Shown one piece after another: positions 1 through 8,762 of a stretch of 59,890 nucleotides of DNA. The notes under the pieces are model-generated. The model saw only the letters and a program-made list of their open reading frames with translations, was not told the DNA's origin and searched no databases. The translations under genes were made by a program, and so were the position numbers. Source of the DNA: Streptomyces sp. MMG1533 (GTDB taxonomy: Bacteria; Actinomycetota; Actinomycetes; Streptomycetales; Streptomycetaceae); contig NZ_LGDG01000253.1 in the NCBI RefSeq assembly GCF_001279775.1, positions 1 through 59,890 of the forward strand. Direction: 5' to 3'. Numbering within the stretch: position 1 is the first letter of the stretch; every line of letters starts with the position of its first letter.

Positions 1-1707
1 GGCGTCCGGCGGCAGGTAGACCCGGACGACCTCGGGGCTCTTGTTGAGGACGTGGTCGACGAAGCCGGGGTCCTGGTGGGAGAAGCCGTTGTGGTCCTGG
101 CGCCACACGTGCGAGGTGAGCAGGTAGTTGAGCGAGGCGATGGGGGCGCGCCAGGGCAGGCGGCGGGTCACGCGCAGCCACTTGATGTGCTGGTTGACCA
201 TCGAGTCGACGATGTGGACGAAGGCCTCGTAGCAGGAGAACAGCCCGTGCCGTCCGGTCAGGAGGTAGCCCTCCAGCCAGCCCTGGCAGGTGTGTTCGGA
301 GAGGATCTCCATCACCCGGCCGTGCCGGTCGAGGTGTTCGTCGACCGGGAGCGTCTGCGCCTGCCAGGCTTTTCCGCTGGCGTCGAAGACGGCCTGCAGC
401 CGGTTGGAGGCGGTCTCGTCCGGACCGACCAGGCGGAAGTCGCGCCGCTCGCCGGTGGCCCGCATGACGGATTCGAGCAGGTCGCCGAGGACCCGGGTGG
501 GCTCGTGCAGGGTCGCGCCGGGCTTGTCGACGGCGACCGCGTACCGCTCCAGCGGTGGCACGGGCAGCTCGCGCAGCAGCAGCCCGCCGTTGGCGTGCGG
601 GGTGGCACCGAGGCGCCGGGCGCCCTCGGGGACACAGGCGAGGACCTGCTCCCGGGGACGGCCGTCCTCGTCGAAGAGCTCCTGCGGCTTGTACGAGCGC
701 AGCCAGGCCTCCAGCTGCCGCAGATGCTCGGGGTTGTCGCGGACGGCGGACAGCGGGACCTGGTGGGCGCGCCACGTGCCCTCCACCGGCACTCCGTCGA
801 CCTCGGCGGGACCCGTCCAGCCCTTCGGGGTGCGCAGCACGATGACGGGCCAGTGCGGCCGTTCGGCCACGCCGTCCTCGCGAGCCGTGTGCTGGATCCG
901 GGCGATCCGGTCCAGGGCGTCGTCCATCGCGGCGGCCATGTCCCGGTGCACCTGGTCCGGGTCGTCGCCGGTGACGTGGATCGGGGTGTGCCCGTACCCC
1001 CGCAGCAGTGCGTCGAGTTCGGACTCGGGGATCCGGGACAGCACCGTCGGGTTGGCGATCTTGTAGCCGTTGAGATGCAGGATGGGAAGGACGGCGCCGT
1101 CGTGTACGGGGTCGAGGAACTTGTTGGAGTGCCAGGACGCGGCCAGCGGCCCGGTCTCCGCCTCGCCGTCGCCGATCACACAGGCGACCAGCAGGTCCGG
1201 GTTGTCCAGCGCGGCGCCGTAGGCGTGGGACAGGGCGTAGCCCAGTTCGCCGCCCTCGTGGATGGAGCCGGGCGTCTCGGGTGCGACATGACTGGGCACC
1301 CCGCCCGGGAACGAGAACTGACGGAACAGCCGCCCCATGCCTGCCGCGTCCCGGCTCACGTCCGGATACGTCTGGCTGTAGCTGCCCTCCAGCCACGCGT
1401 TGGCCAGGACGGCCGGGCCGCCGTGCCCGGGGCCCCAGACGCACAGGGCGTCCTGGCCGCGGGCCTTGATCACGCGGTTGAGGTGGGTGTGGACCAGGTT
1501 GAGCCCGGGGGAGGTGCCCCAGTGCCCGAGCAGCCGCGGTTTGACGTGCTCAGGCCGCAGCGGCTCGGTGAGCAGGGGATTGGCGAGCAGGTAGATCTGG
1601 CCGACGGCCAGATAGTTGGCGGCCCGCCAGTGGGCATCCAGGGTGCGCAGTTCCTTGTCGGTCAGCACAGTGCTGCTGGTCTGGTCCTTGCGCTTGGCCT
1701 TGGGCAT
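1..1707 (-). CDS. Phosphoketolase (xylulose-5-phosphate/fructose-6-phosphate), C-terminus cut by window edge
   Basis: Thiamine-diphosphate enzyme that phosphorolytically splits xylulose-5-P or fructose-6-P to acetyl-phosphate plus a shorter sugar phosphate. About 569 residues of the usual roughly 790 are visible. Family segments seen include [10 protein letters not shown] and [12 protein letters not shown] near the N-terminus, the cofactor motif [15 protein letters not shown] (about residue 178), and the central [17 protein letters not shown] segment close to the edge. I chose the ATG at 1707 (MPKAKRKDQ) because GGAG sits 6 nt upstream. An in-frame ATG at 1740 is possible but has a poor ribosome site and overlaps a pseudogene remnant. 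Acetyl-phosphate can yield ATP without oxygen, which suits the surrounding stress island; that role is inferred. Confidence 0.93.
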   Translation of the reverse strand, partial: MPKAKRKDQTSSTVLTDKELRTLDAHWRAANYLAVGQIYLLANPLLTEPLRPEHVKPRLLGHWGTSPGLNLVHTHLNRVIKARGQDALCVWGPGHGGPAVLANAWLEGSYSQTYPDVSRDAAGMGRLFRQFSFPGGVPSHVAPETPGSIHEGGELGYALSHAYGAALDNPDLLVACVIGDGEAETGPLAASWHSNKFLDPVHDGAVLPILHLNGYKIANPTVLSRIPESELDALLRGYGHTPIHVTGDDPDQVHRDMAAAMDDALDRIARIQHTAREDGVAERPHWPVIVLRTPKGWTGPAEVDGVPVEGTWRAHQVPLSAVRDNPEHLRQLEAWLRSYKPQELFDEDGRPREQVLACVPEGARRLGATPHANGGLLLRELPVPPLERYAVAVDKPGATLHEPTRVLGDLLESVMRATGERRDFRLVGPDETASNRLQAVFDASGKAWQAQTLPVDEHLDRHGRVMEILSEHTCQGWLEGYLLTGRHGLFSCYEAFVHIVDSMVNQHIKWLRVTRRLPWRAPIASLNYLLTSHVWRQDHNGFSHQDPGFVDHVLNKSPEVVRVYLPPDA

Positions 1708-1734
1708 GTAGGGCTCCGGGAACGTTGTCGAGAG

Positions 1735-2018
1735 CGTCATAGAGCGGGTGGTGCGACTCCAGGAGTAGGTGTGCGCGCGGGGCGCCCGGCTGGTCGTGGT
1801 CGTCGAGGGGCGGGACGCGGCGGGCGAGGGCGGCACCGTCGGACGGGTCGCGGAGCATCTCGACTCCCGGGTCGCTCGGATCATGGCCCTGCCGGGGCCC
1901 ACCGAGCGCCGTGCACCCGGTGTGGCACTTCCAGCGTCGCATCGAGTACCTGCCCACGACAGGAGGAATCGCACTGTTCGATCAAAGTTGGTACAACCGG
2001 GCCGGTACGGAGCATGTC
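1735..2018 (+). pseudogene. Polyphosphate kinase 2 (PPK2) remnant, broken by stop codon and frameshift
   Basis: Two frames together read as the N-terminal half of PPK2. Frame one gives ERVVRLQE, then a TAG stop (1766-1768) where homologues have Trp, then [20 protein letters not shown] and [12 protein letters not shown]. After a frameshift near 1908-1912 the next frame gives [11 protein letters not shown] and [16 protein letters not shown]. The Walker A Lys of the family motif GRDAAGKGGT is Glu here. The C-terminal half, including the lid region, is absent, because sequence after EHV no longer matches. It overlaps nothing essential and lies between the phosphoketolase and a USP gene. The assignment rests on family motifs recognised by eye. 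Confidence 0.75.
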
Positions 2019-2067
2019 GACGAGCCTTCGCCACGTCCCGGATCACTCGGAGAGCCTCTGTGCCGAG

Positions 2068-2946
2068 TCATGCCCGTCGGGGTACGACGGCGACGGGGCA
2101 GGCCGAGTGGTGCAGCGCCCCATGGGCGACCCGGCCCAACTGGAGGCCGGACCGCGCACCGTGCCGCCGGGCTCCGACGACCAGCAGATCGGCGGTGGCC
2201 GAAGCCTCCATCAGCACCTGAAGGGGGGACCCTTCCACGGTCCGCCGGCGCACCTGCACGGACGGGTGTTCCCCCGCGGCGTCCCGCAGCGCGTTCTCCA
2301 GGGTCTGTGCGGCGCGTCGCACGAAGTGGTGGGCGGGGTCCCCGGCGGTCGGAGGTGGGGCGGCCGGCCGATGCGCGGGCCGCCGCCAGGCCCGTACGGC
2401 ATGGAGGGTGGCGTACCGGTCGGCGGCCTCCTGGAAGGCGAACTCCACGGTCGCCGATTCCGGCTCGTCACCCACGCCGAGCACGACGCGCTGCCCGATC
2501 CCGGAGCGCCCCCGGTGCTCGCGTCCGTCGCGCAACACGACCACCGGGCAGTCGGCGCGGGCGGCGACCGCGAGGCTGACGGAGCCGAGCAGCCGCTCGG
2601 CGATGCCGCCGCGTCCGCGGGACGCGACGACCAGCACGGAGGCGTTGCGGCCCTCGTGGAGCAGGGCGCTCACCGAGTCGTCGGGCAGCACCTCGGTGGT
2701 GATCTTCAGGTCCGGATTGCGGCGCTGGGCCCGCTTGGCCGCCGAGCCGACGATGCTGTCGTTCAGGACCTGCTCCGAGGACCTGCCGAGGCCCTGGGCG
2801 AGCGCGGGCCCTTCGTACCGCTCCCACAGCGAGGCGTACACCACACGCAGCGGCACCCCGTGCAGGGCGGCCTCCTCGGCCGCCCAGTCCGCGGCGTGCA
2901 GGCTCGCCTCGGAACCGTCCACCCCGACGACCACGGGAAGCTCCAT
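2068..2946 (-). CDS. Tandem-domain universal stress protein
   Basis: About 292 residues with two UspA-like Rossmann domains. Domain 1 begins [14 protein letters not shown] and carries the nucleotide-binding pattern near [14 protein letters not shown] followed by DCPVVVL. Domain 2 ends [23 protein letters not shown] and has lost the second glycine and the Ser of the G-x2-G-x9-G-S/T pattern, so only the first domain looks able to bind ATP. The start at 2946 is preferred over 2955 because GGGAG lies 9 nt before it and abuts the upstream ATG directly. It follows the next USP gene by about 40 nt on the same strand, so the two are probably co-transcribed. It is the closest relative in the window of the USP at 23374, sharing [14 protein letters not shown]-type segments. 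Confidence 0.93.
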   Translation of the reverse strand: MELPVVVGVDGSEASLHAADWAAEEAALHGVPLRVVYASLWERYEGPALAQGLGRSSEQVLNDSIVGSAAKRAQRRNPDLKITTEVLPDDSVSALLHEGRNASVLVVASRGRGGIAERLLGSVSLAVAARADCPVVVLRDGREHRGRSGIGQRVVLGVGDEPESATVEFAFQEAADRYATLHAVRAWRRPAHRPAAPPPTAGDPAHHFVRRAAQTLENALRDAAGEHPSVQVRRRTVEGSPLQVLMEASATADLLVVGARRHGARSGLQLGRVAHGALHHSACPVAVVPRRA

Positions 2947-2985
2947 GCTCCTCATCTCCCTTGCTTTCTTCCCCGCGGGGGACGG

Positions 2986-3888
2986 TCAGTCGTGCGGGAC
3001 GACGGCGACGGGGGCGGTGGCGTGATGCAGGACGGCGTGGGTGACGGGGCCGATGTGGGCGCCGAAGGGGCTGCGGCGGACGCGGCGGCCGACGACGACG
3101 AGGGAGGCCTCGCGGGACGCCTCGACCAGCATGGTGGCAGGGCTGTTGAAGTGCGATTCCTCGACGACGTCGACATCGGGGAACTTCTCCCGCCACGGCC
3201 GCAGGACCTCGGCCAGGGCTGCGGCCTGGCGCAGCGCCGGTTCGTGAAGGTCGAGGCCGGCGGCGACCCGGTACGTGTAGTACGCCGGCAGGTTCCAGCC
3301 GTGGATGACGTGCACGGCGGTGGCCCGGCGGGCGGCGGCCCGGAAGGCGAACTCGATCAGCGCCTCGTGCGGGCTGTCGGTGTCCAGGCCGAGGACCACG
3401 GGCTGGAACGGGGCCGCGGCCGACGGGATCCCGGCCGGGTCCCTCATGTGTTCGTCGGCGGCCTGCTCCCCGGCCCGGACCAGGACGACGGGGCACTCGG
3501 CGTGGGCCACGACGGACAGGCCGACGGAACCGACCATGAAGCCGCCGACGCCGCCGAGGCCCCGGGAGCCGAGCACCAGCAGCTCGGCGTCTTTGGCCGC
3601 GTCCGGCAGCACCTCGCCCGCCCGGCCGGCGACCTGCTGGGTGGTGACGTCGACGCCCGGGTGGCGCAGCCGCAGACCCTCGGCCGCCTCGCGGGGGATC
3701 CTCTGGGACCAGTGCTGCAGCGTCTCGGCGCCCAGGAGCGGGGCCTGGGCCATGGGCTCGGGGACCGGTTCCCAGACATTGACCAGCTTCAGCGTGATGC
3801 CACGCAGTATCGCCTCGCGGGCGGCCCATTCCGCGGCGGCCCGGCTCTCGGGCGAGCCGTCGAGACCGACGATGACGGTGCGGGACAT
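2986..3888 (-). CDS. Tandem-domain universal stress protein
   Basis: A 300-residue protein with two Usp domains. Domain 1 (SRTVIVGLDGSPESR at the N-terminus) has the full nucleotide-binding pattern GSRGLGGVGGFMVGSVG followed by ECPVVLVRAG. Domain 2 ends GRRVRRSPFGAHIGPVTHAV..APVAVVPHD and is degenerate at the same positions. It is first in a two-gene minus-strand unit with the USP at 2068. A palindrome GGGCCGAGCGGCCC lies 116 bp upstream (4004-4017) and is a candidate operator. The sequence is most like the USP at 13408, with shared REKFP/QEKFP segments and the same C-terminal pattern, suggesting duplication within the island. Confidence 0.93.
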   Translation of the reverse strand: MSRTVIVGLDGSPESRAAAEWAAREAILRGITLKLVNVWEPVPEPMAQAPLLGAETLQHWSQRIPREAAEGLRLRHPGVDVTTQQVAGRAGEVLPDAAKDAELLVLGSRGLGGVGGFMVGSVGLSVVAHAECPVVLVRAGEQAADEHMRDPAGIPSAAAPFQPVVLGLDTDSPHEALIEFAFRAAARRATAVHVIHGWNLPAYYTYRVAAGLDLHEPALRQAAALAEVLRPWREKFPDVDVVEESHFNSPATMLVEASREASLVVVGRRVRRSPFGAHIGPVTHAVLHHATAPVAVVPHD

Positions 3889-4003
3889 GATGACTGCCTC
3901 CTGGGTCCGAGGATGGAATCAGCACGGGGAATCCGTATGCGGATTCGATTTCAGTGTGGTGGGTGGGACAGACGAAGCGGAGAGGCCGAGCAGTCCCCGG
4001 ATA

Positions 4004-4017
4004 GGGCCGAGCGGCCC
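4004..4017. promoter_or_regulatory. Candidate stress-regulon operator palindrome
   Basis: GGGCCGAGCGGCCC is a near-perfect dyad 116 bp upstream of the USP start at 3888, in the gap after the DoxX gene. It belongs to a set of similar palindromes placed upstream of USP, nitroreductase and related genes across 4-25 kb. Its core GGG..C..G..CCC resembles DosR/DevR-type boxes; binding is inferred. Confidence 0.5.
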
Positions 4018-4096
4018 CATGGGAGCCGGCCTTCCTGCATGGCGGGAGGAGCCACGGCCCCGGTGCGGGCCCGTGGCTCCCTCCGGCTCCCCGCCG

Positions 4097-4726
4097 TCAG
4101 AGCAGCGAACGGTGGTCGCGGACGAACGGCAGTCGGGCCCAGAACCGGCCCAGGCCCCAGGTGTCGCCCGCCGCGGCGGCGGCCAGGGCGATCAGCACGA
4201 CGGCGTAGATCACGTGGTATTCCACGAACGGGTTCGTGGACATGCTGGCCGAGCCGTCGGAAAGGTGCTTGGCGGGCGGCCACTCGGCGACCCACATCAG
4301 CGCCATCATCGCGGTGCCGGCGACCGCGGCGAGCCGCAGTGCGACACCGGAGACGAGGGCGAGCCCGATGCCGAGCAGACCGAGCATGAACAGCCAGTCC
4401 GCCCATGCGGCCCCGGCCCAGTCGTGGAAGGTGGACTCCATGGGCCCGGCGGCGACGCCGCTGAGGAAGCCCTTGGTCGGGGAACCGCCGTCCATCCAGC
4501 CCTTGCCGGACGGAGTGGCGTAGCCGAGGCCGAAGGTCTTGTCCAGGAACGCCCACAGGAAGGCGAACCCGGTCAACAGTCGCAGCGAGGCGAAGGAGCG
4601 GGCCCGCAGTGTGTGCGTGTCGGTGCTTGCCGACACGGCGGTCCCAGAGGTGGACGCGGTCCGGTGCCCGCGCAGGGAACGCAGGTGGAAGCCCGGACCC
4701 CGGTGAGGGTGCTCGTGCACGGCCAT
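4097..4726 (-). CDS. DoxX-family membrane protein
   Basis: About 209 residues. After a roughly 40-residue cytoplasmic-looking N-terminus come hydrophobic segments typical of DoxX: SFASLRLLTGFAFLWAFLDKTFGLGYATP, then ADWLFMLGLLGIGLALVSGVALRLAAVAGTAMMALMW, and a last segment YHVIYAVVLIALAAAAAGDTWGLG. The motif FLDKTFGLGYATPSGKGWMDGGSPTKGFL is conserved in actinobacterial members. The ATG at 4726 has AAGGGA 8 nt upstream, so longer in-frame versions are unlikely. Function is not defined; members have been linked to thiosulfate/quinone chemistry and redox stress. The setting between USP genes and cytochrome bd suggests a low-oxygen role. A tandem repeat and a palindrome lie in its upstream region. 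Confidence 0.85.
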   Translation of the reverse strand: MAVHEHPHRGPGFHLRSLRGHRTASTSGTAVSASTDTHTLRARSFASLRLLTGFAFLWAFLDKTFGLGYATPSGKGWMDGGSPTKGFLSGVAAGPMESTFHDWAGAAWADWLFMLGLLGIGLALVSGVALRLAAVAGTAMMALMWVAEWPPAKHLSDGSASMSTNPFVEYHVIYAVVLIALAAAAAGDTWGLGRFWARLPFVRDHRSLL

Positions 4727-4741
4727 GATGGTGATCCCTTC

Positions 4742-4783
4742 GGGAATCGTTCCGGAGTCGTTCGGGAGTCGTTCGGGAATCGG
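4742..4783. repeat. Four-copy 11-bp tandem repeat in the DoxX leader
   Basis: Units GGGAATCGTTC (4742), CGGAGTCGTTC (4753), GGGAGTCGTTC (4764) and partial GGGAATCGG (4775) repeat with an exact 11-bp period, starting 16 bp upstream of the DoxX ATG. The period puts every copy on the same face of the helix or makes a repeated leader RNA. It could be an operator array or slipped-strand duplication. Confidence 0.7.
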
Positions 4784-4864
4784 AGGCTGTCGGGCCGGTG
4801 CCCGACACCCCTCACTGTGGTCGCGCGGGACGTGCTCGGGCGGATGCCGAAGGTCCGCAGCCGT

Positions 4865-4880
4865 GGGGCTGAACGGCCCC
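4865..4880. promoter_or_regulatory. Candidate stress-regulon operator palindrome
   Basis: GGGGCTGAACGGCCCC is an imperfect dyad 139 bp upstream of the DoxX start (4726). It has the same GGGnCnGAACGGCCC form as other island sites and is likely read with the DoxX promoter. Confidence 0.5.
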
Positions 4881-5203
4881 TTTCGCAGGGCCTGTTGGGC
4901 TGAAGCGCGGAAGGCAGCCGTCCGGTCGGTCGCGGACGTCCATGGTTCGGTGGATCGTTGGGGCACGCGACGGGCGGACGGCGGCGACGTCTCGGGATGG
5001 TGCCGTCTCACGCCGGAACCGCCGTGCTGGTCGGCCTCCGCCGCTCGTTCCGTACGCGCCGTCGGGCACCTCGCGGCTGCTCTGGTCGGCCCGTCTTCGG
5101 CGGTCGAGTGGGCAGCGGGTGCGCCAAGTCGGCCGACTCCAGGACCGCCTGCGCCGGCAGACGGACCATGCCGCGCTCGCCTGTTCCTGGGCGATGGAGG
5201 CGC
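4881..5203. other. 323-bp gap without recognised gene
   Basis: Lies between the end of cydDC and the DoxX upstream region. No start-plus-ribosome-site pair or protein family pattern was recognised in any frame, and open frames here are ordinary high-GC shadows. No clear terminator hairpin was found. Confidence 0.4.
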
Positions 5204-8200
5204 TCAGGCGGCGGCTCGCGCCGCCTCGGCTGACTGCTCCCGCCCGGCTGACTGCTCCCGCTCGGCCGTTCGCCGCAACGGGCCGGGTGCGGCCATGAGT
5301 TCGGTCCAGGTGCCGCGCTGGACGACCCGGCCGTGGTCGAGGACGACGATCTCGTCCACGTCCTCGAGTCCCGCCAGCCGGTGGGTGATCAGCACGGTGG
5401 CACGCCCCCGGGTGGCCGCGAGGAGGTCGGCCGTCAACGCGTCGGCGGTGGGCAGGTCCAGGTGTTCGGCGGGTTCGTCGAGGACGAGAACCGGGAAGTC
5501 GGCGAGCAACGCGCGGGCCAGGGCGAGGCGTTGGCGCTGCCCGCCGGAGAGCCTGGCGCCGTGCTCGCCGACCGGCGTGTCCAGGCCCGCGGGCAGTTGC
5601 CGCACCCAGGCGTCGAGGCGGGCCGCGGCAAGCGCCGCCCAAAGATCCCCGTCGGTGCAGTCGGGGCGCGCCAGACGGAGGTTCTCGCGGAGGGTGCTGT
5701 CGAAAAGGTGCGCGTCCTGGGCGCACAGGCCCACGACACGTCGTACGTCGTCCCCGGCCAGGCTGGTCGCGTCGGTCCCGGCGAGGGTGTAGGCACCCGC
5801 CGCAGGGTCGAGGAAGCGGAGCAGGACGTGGGCGAGGGTGGTCTTGCCGGAGCCGCTCGGTCCGACGATCGCGATCCTGCGCCCGGGGGAGAGGTCCAGG
5901 TCGATGCCGCTGAGCGCCGGTTCGCGGCCGCCCGGCCAGATGGCGGTCAGCCCGCGCAGTCGAAGGGGCAGAGACGGCTGGGGGAGAACGGCCGGGTGCC
6001 CGGGCTCGCGGACCGCTTCGGGAGCGTCGATGACGTCGACGACCCGTTCCGCGGCACGGCGGCTGCGCTGCCGTACCTGGGCGGCGGCGGGGAGCCCGGC
6101 GACCGCCTCGAACGCGGCGAGCGGGGTGAGGACCAGGACGGCGAGCAGCACCCCGTCCAGTCGGCCGGCCGCCACGGCCTGGACGCCCACGGCTGCGCAG
6201 GCGGTGGTCGTGAGCCCCGCGAGCAGGGCCACGAGCCCGGAGCCGAGCCCCGCGGTGGCGGCCGAGCGGGCGGCGATCCGGGTCAGGCGGCGGTCGCAGG
6301 CTCCTACGGCGGCCAGTTGGCGGGGCAGTGCCCCGGTCACCGTGAGCTCGGCGGTTCCTGACAGTGCGTCCAGGACGGTGGTCGCCAGCTCGCCGCGGGC
6401 CGGTGCCTGGCGGCGTTCGGTACGCCGAGAGGTGGTCGCGGTCAGCAGGGGCACGCCCACGCCTGCGAGCAGCAGTCCGGTGGCGAGTACGACTCCGGCG
6501 GCGGGCAGCATCGCGCCCAGCAGCGCCGCGGCCGCCGTTCCCACCAGGGCAGCCGCCGCGGCCGGGAGGCGGAAGCGCAGGAGGTGGTCCTGCACGGAGT
6601 CGACGTCGGTGACGAACCGGGAGAGCAGATCCCCCTTCCGGTACAGGCGCAGTCCGGACGGAGCCAACCGCTCCAGTCGTCCGTAGACGGCTGTGCGCAG
6701 CGTGCCGAGGCCGCGTAGTACGGCGTCGTGGGCCACCAGCCGCTCGGCGTAGCGCAGGACGCTGCGCCCGATGCCGAAGGCCCGTACGCAGGTCACCGCG
6801 ACCATCAGGTGCAGCACCGGCGGCTGCTGGGAGGCGCGGGAGATCAGCCAGCCCGACGTGCTCATGAGCGCGACGCCACATCCGAGGGCGAGCGCGCCGA
6901 GCAGCACCGCCAGGGCGAGCCGGGTGCGGATGTGCCCGGTGACGGCCATCCGTACGAGTCGGCGCAGCGGGGAGCCCGTCGAGGCGCTGGGAACGCGGCC
7001 CGGAGCATCGGGTTGCGTCCGGTGCCGCGATGCCCCGGCGGGAAGGCCCTTGGACCCCGGCCCGGCCGACGTTCCCGTGCTCCGCGTACCGGCGCTCGGG
7101 ACACGGAGTTCCACACACCGGTCCGCGAGGGCCGACAGGGCCGGACGGTGGGAGGTCAGCAGCACCGTGCGGGTGGCGGCGAGGCGGCGGACGGAGTCGG
7201 CGATCGCGAACTCGTTCTCGGCGTCGAGGTGGGCGGTCGGTTCGTCGAGGAGGACGAGCGGGCGGTCGGCGAGGAAGGCGCGTGCGAGGGCGACGCGTTG
7301 GCGCTGGCCGGCGGAGAGGCCGACGCCGTTCTCGCCGAGGGTGAGGTCGTCGGGGAGGTCGAGGGCGTTCGCGTCGCGCAGGGCCTGGCGTATGTCGGCG
7401 TCGGTGGCCTCGGGCCGGGCGAGCCGGACGTTGTCGGCGACGGTGCCGGCGATGAGACGGGGGTGCTGCGGGACCCAGGCGATCCTGCGGTGCCACAGCT
7501 CGGGGGCGATGTCCGTCAGGTTCCGGTCGCCGATGGTCACGGTCCCGGCAGCGGGGGTGGTGAAACCGAGCAGGACGGACAGGACGCTGCTCTTGCCGGC
7601 GCCCGACGGGCCGGTCAGGGCGACCGTCTCGCCGGGACGGACCGTGAAGGAGAGGTTCTCGACGGCGGGTGCGGCGCGGCCCGGGTGGGTCACGGTCAGG
7701 TTGTCGACGGTGATGGGGGTGGTGGAGAGGTCGGGTGCGTCGGCGTCACCGCGCCGGGGGAGCGGGGTCTCCAGGACGTCGAAGATCTTCCCGGCGGCGG
7801 TGAGCCCTTCGACACTGGCGTGGTAGTGGACGCCCACCGCCCGGATCGGGGCGTACGCCTCCGGTGCCAGGACCAGGACCAGAAGTCCGGTGTACAGGTC
7901 GAGCCCGCCCTCGACCATCCGCAGTCCGATGCTCACGGCCACGAGTGCGACGGACAGCGTGGACAGCAGTTCCAGGGCGAAGGAGGAGACGAAGGCGATC
8001 CGCAGGGTGCGCAGGGTCGCCCGACGGTACTCGTCGGTGATCCGCCGGATCGCTGCCGCCTGCGCCTTGGCCCGTCCGAAGACCTTCAGGGTCGGCAGGC
8101 CCGCCACCACGTCCAGGAAGTGGTGCGAGAGCCGGGACAGGGTCCGCCACTGGCGGTCCGTCTGTGCCTGCGTGGCCAGTCCGATCAGCACCATGAACAC

Positions 8201-8716
8201 CGGGATCAGCGGCAGCGTCGCCGCGATGATCGCCGCCGAGAGCCAGTCCGCGGTCACGATCCTCGCGAGCACGACGACCGGGACCACGACCGACAACGCC
8301 AACTGCGGAACGTACCGTCCGAAGTAGTCGTCGAGCGCGTCCACCCCACGGGTGGCGAGTGTGGTGAGCTCGCCGCTGCGCTGCCCGGCCACGAAGTCCG
8401 GTCCGAGCGCGGTCGCGTGTTCCATCAGGCGCCCGCGCAGCTGCGACTTCACGGCCGCCGAGGCGCGGTGCGCGGCGGACTCGGTGAGCCAGGCCACCGC
8501 GGCCCGCCCGACGGACACAGCGGTCAGCAGGAGCAGAGGGCCTCGCAGAGAGGCAAGGCCGCGGCCGTCTTCGAAGGCCCCCACCACCACCTCGGCGATG
8601 ACCGCGGCCTGGACCACGAGCAGCCCCGCTCCGATCGTGCCCAGGGCCACGGAGGCGGCGAGGAAGAGCCGGGTGGCACGCGCGTGGCGCAGCAGCCGCG
8701 GGTCGACGGGTTTCAT
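5204..8716 (-). CDS. cydCD: Fused CydDC ABC exporter for cytochrome bd assembly
   Basis: About 1170 residues, a single chain joining both halves of the heterodimeric thiol exporter that E. coli makes as CydD and CydC. The N-terminal half has transmembrane segments, then Walker A GPSGAGKSS, signature LSAGQRQR and Walker B LVLLDEPTAHLD. A Pro/Ser/Gly linker follows, then a second membrane domain (TGHIRTRLALAVLLGALALG onwards), Walker A GPSGSGKTT, LSGGQRQR and VLVLDEPAEHLD. It exports cysteine or glutathione-type thiols needed for heme insertion into bd oxidase. Start at 8716 (MKPVDPRLLRHARATR). It lies 46 nt downstream of cydB on the same strand, completing a cydA-cydB-cydDC unit. The C-terminus is a low-complexity EQSAGREQSAEAARAAA tail. 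Confidence 0.95.
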   Translation of the reverse strand: MKPVDPRLLRHARATRLFLAASVALGTIGAGLLVVQAAVIAEVVVGAFEDGRGLASLRGPLLLLTAVSVGRAAVAWLTESAAHRASAAVKSQLRGRLMEHATALGPDFVAGQRSGELTTLATRGVDALDDYFGRYVPQLALSVVVPVVVLARIVTADWLSAAIIAATLPLIPVFMVLIGLATQAQTDRQWRTLSRLSHHFLDVVAGLPTLKVFGRAKAQAAAIRRITDEYRRATLRTLRIAFVSSFALELLSTLSVALVAVSIGLRMVEGGLDLYTGLLVLVLAPEAYAPIRAVGVHYHASVEGLTAAGKIFDVLETPLPRRGDADAPDLSTTPITVDNLTVTHPGRAAPAVENLSFTVRPGETVALTGPSGAGKSSVLSVLLGFTTPAAGTVTIGDRNLTDIAPELWHRRIAWVPQHPRLIAGTVADNVRLARPEATDADIRQALRDANALDLPDDLTLGENGVGLSAGQRQRVALARAFLADRPLVLLDEPTAHLDAENEFAIADSVRRLAATRTVLLTSHRPALSALADRCVELRVPSAGTRSTGTSAGPGSKGLPAGASRHRTQPDAPGRVPSASTGSPLRRLVRMAVTGHIRTRLALAVLLGALALGCGVALMSTSGWLISRASQQPPVLHLMVAVTCVRAFGIGRSVLRYAERLVAHDAVLRGLGTLRTAVYGRLERLAPSGLRLYRKGDLLSRFVTDVDSVQDHLLRFRLPAAAAALVGTAAAALLGAMLPAAGVVLATGLLLAGVGVPLLTATTSRRTERRQAPARGELATTVLDALSGTAELTVTGALPRQLAAVGACDRRLTRIAARSAATAGLGSGLVALLAGLTTTACAAVGVQAVAAGRLDGVLLAVLVLTPLAAFEAVAGLPAAAQVRQRSRRAAERVVDVIDAPEAVREPGHPAVLPQPSLPLRLRGLTAIWPGGREPALSGIDLDLSPGRRIAIVGPSGSGKTTLAHVLLRFLDPAAGAYTLAGTDATSLAGDDVRRVVGLCAQDAHLFDSTLRENLRLARPDCTDGDLWAALAAARLDAWVRQLPAGLDTPVGEHGARLSGGQRQRLALARALLADFPVLVLDEPAEHLDLPTADALTADLLAATRGRATVLITHRLAGLEDVDEIVVLDHGRVVQRGTWTELMAAPGPLRRTAEREQSAGREQSAEAARAAA

Positions 8717-8762
8717 CGCGTGTGTGCCTTTCGGGCTGGGGGACGCCACGGCGTCACCGGCT

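Noticed and set aside
52..4389. A single plus-strand open frame of more than 1400 codons
   Set aside because: It runs antisense to the phosphoketolase and two USP genes, lacks family patterns and has low-complexity Gly/Arg/Pro sequence. It is a shadow caused by high GC content.
4881..5203. A possible small gene LQDRLRRQTDHAALACSWAMEALRR in one plus frame
   Set aside because: It has no start with ribosome site and no recognised family.
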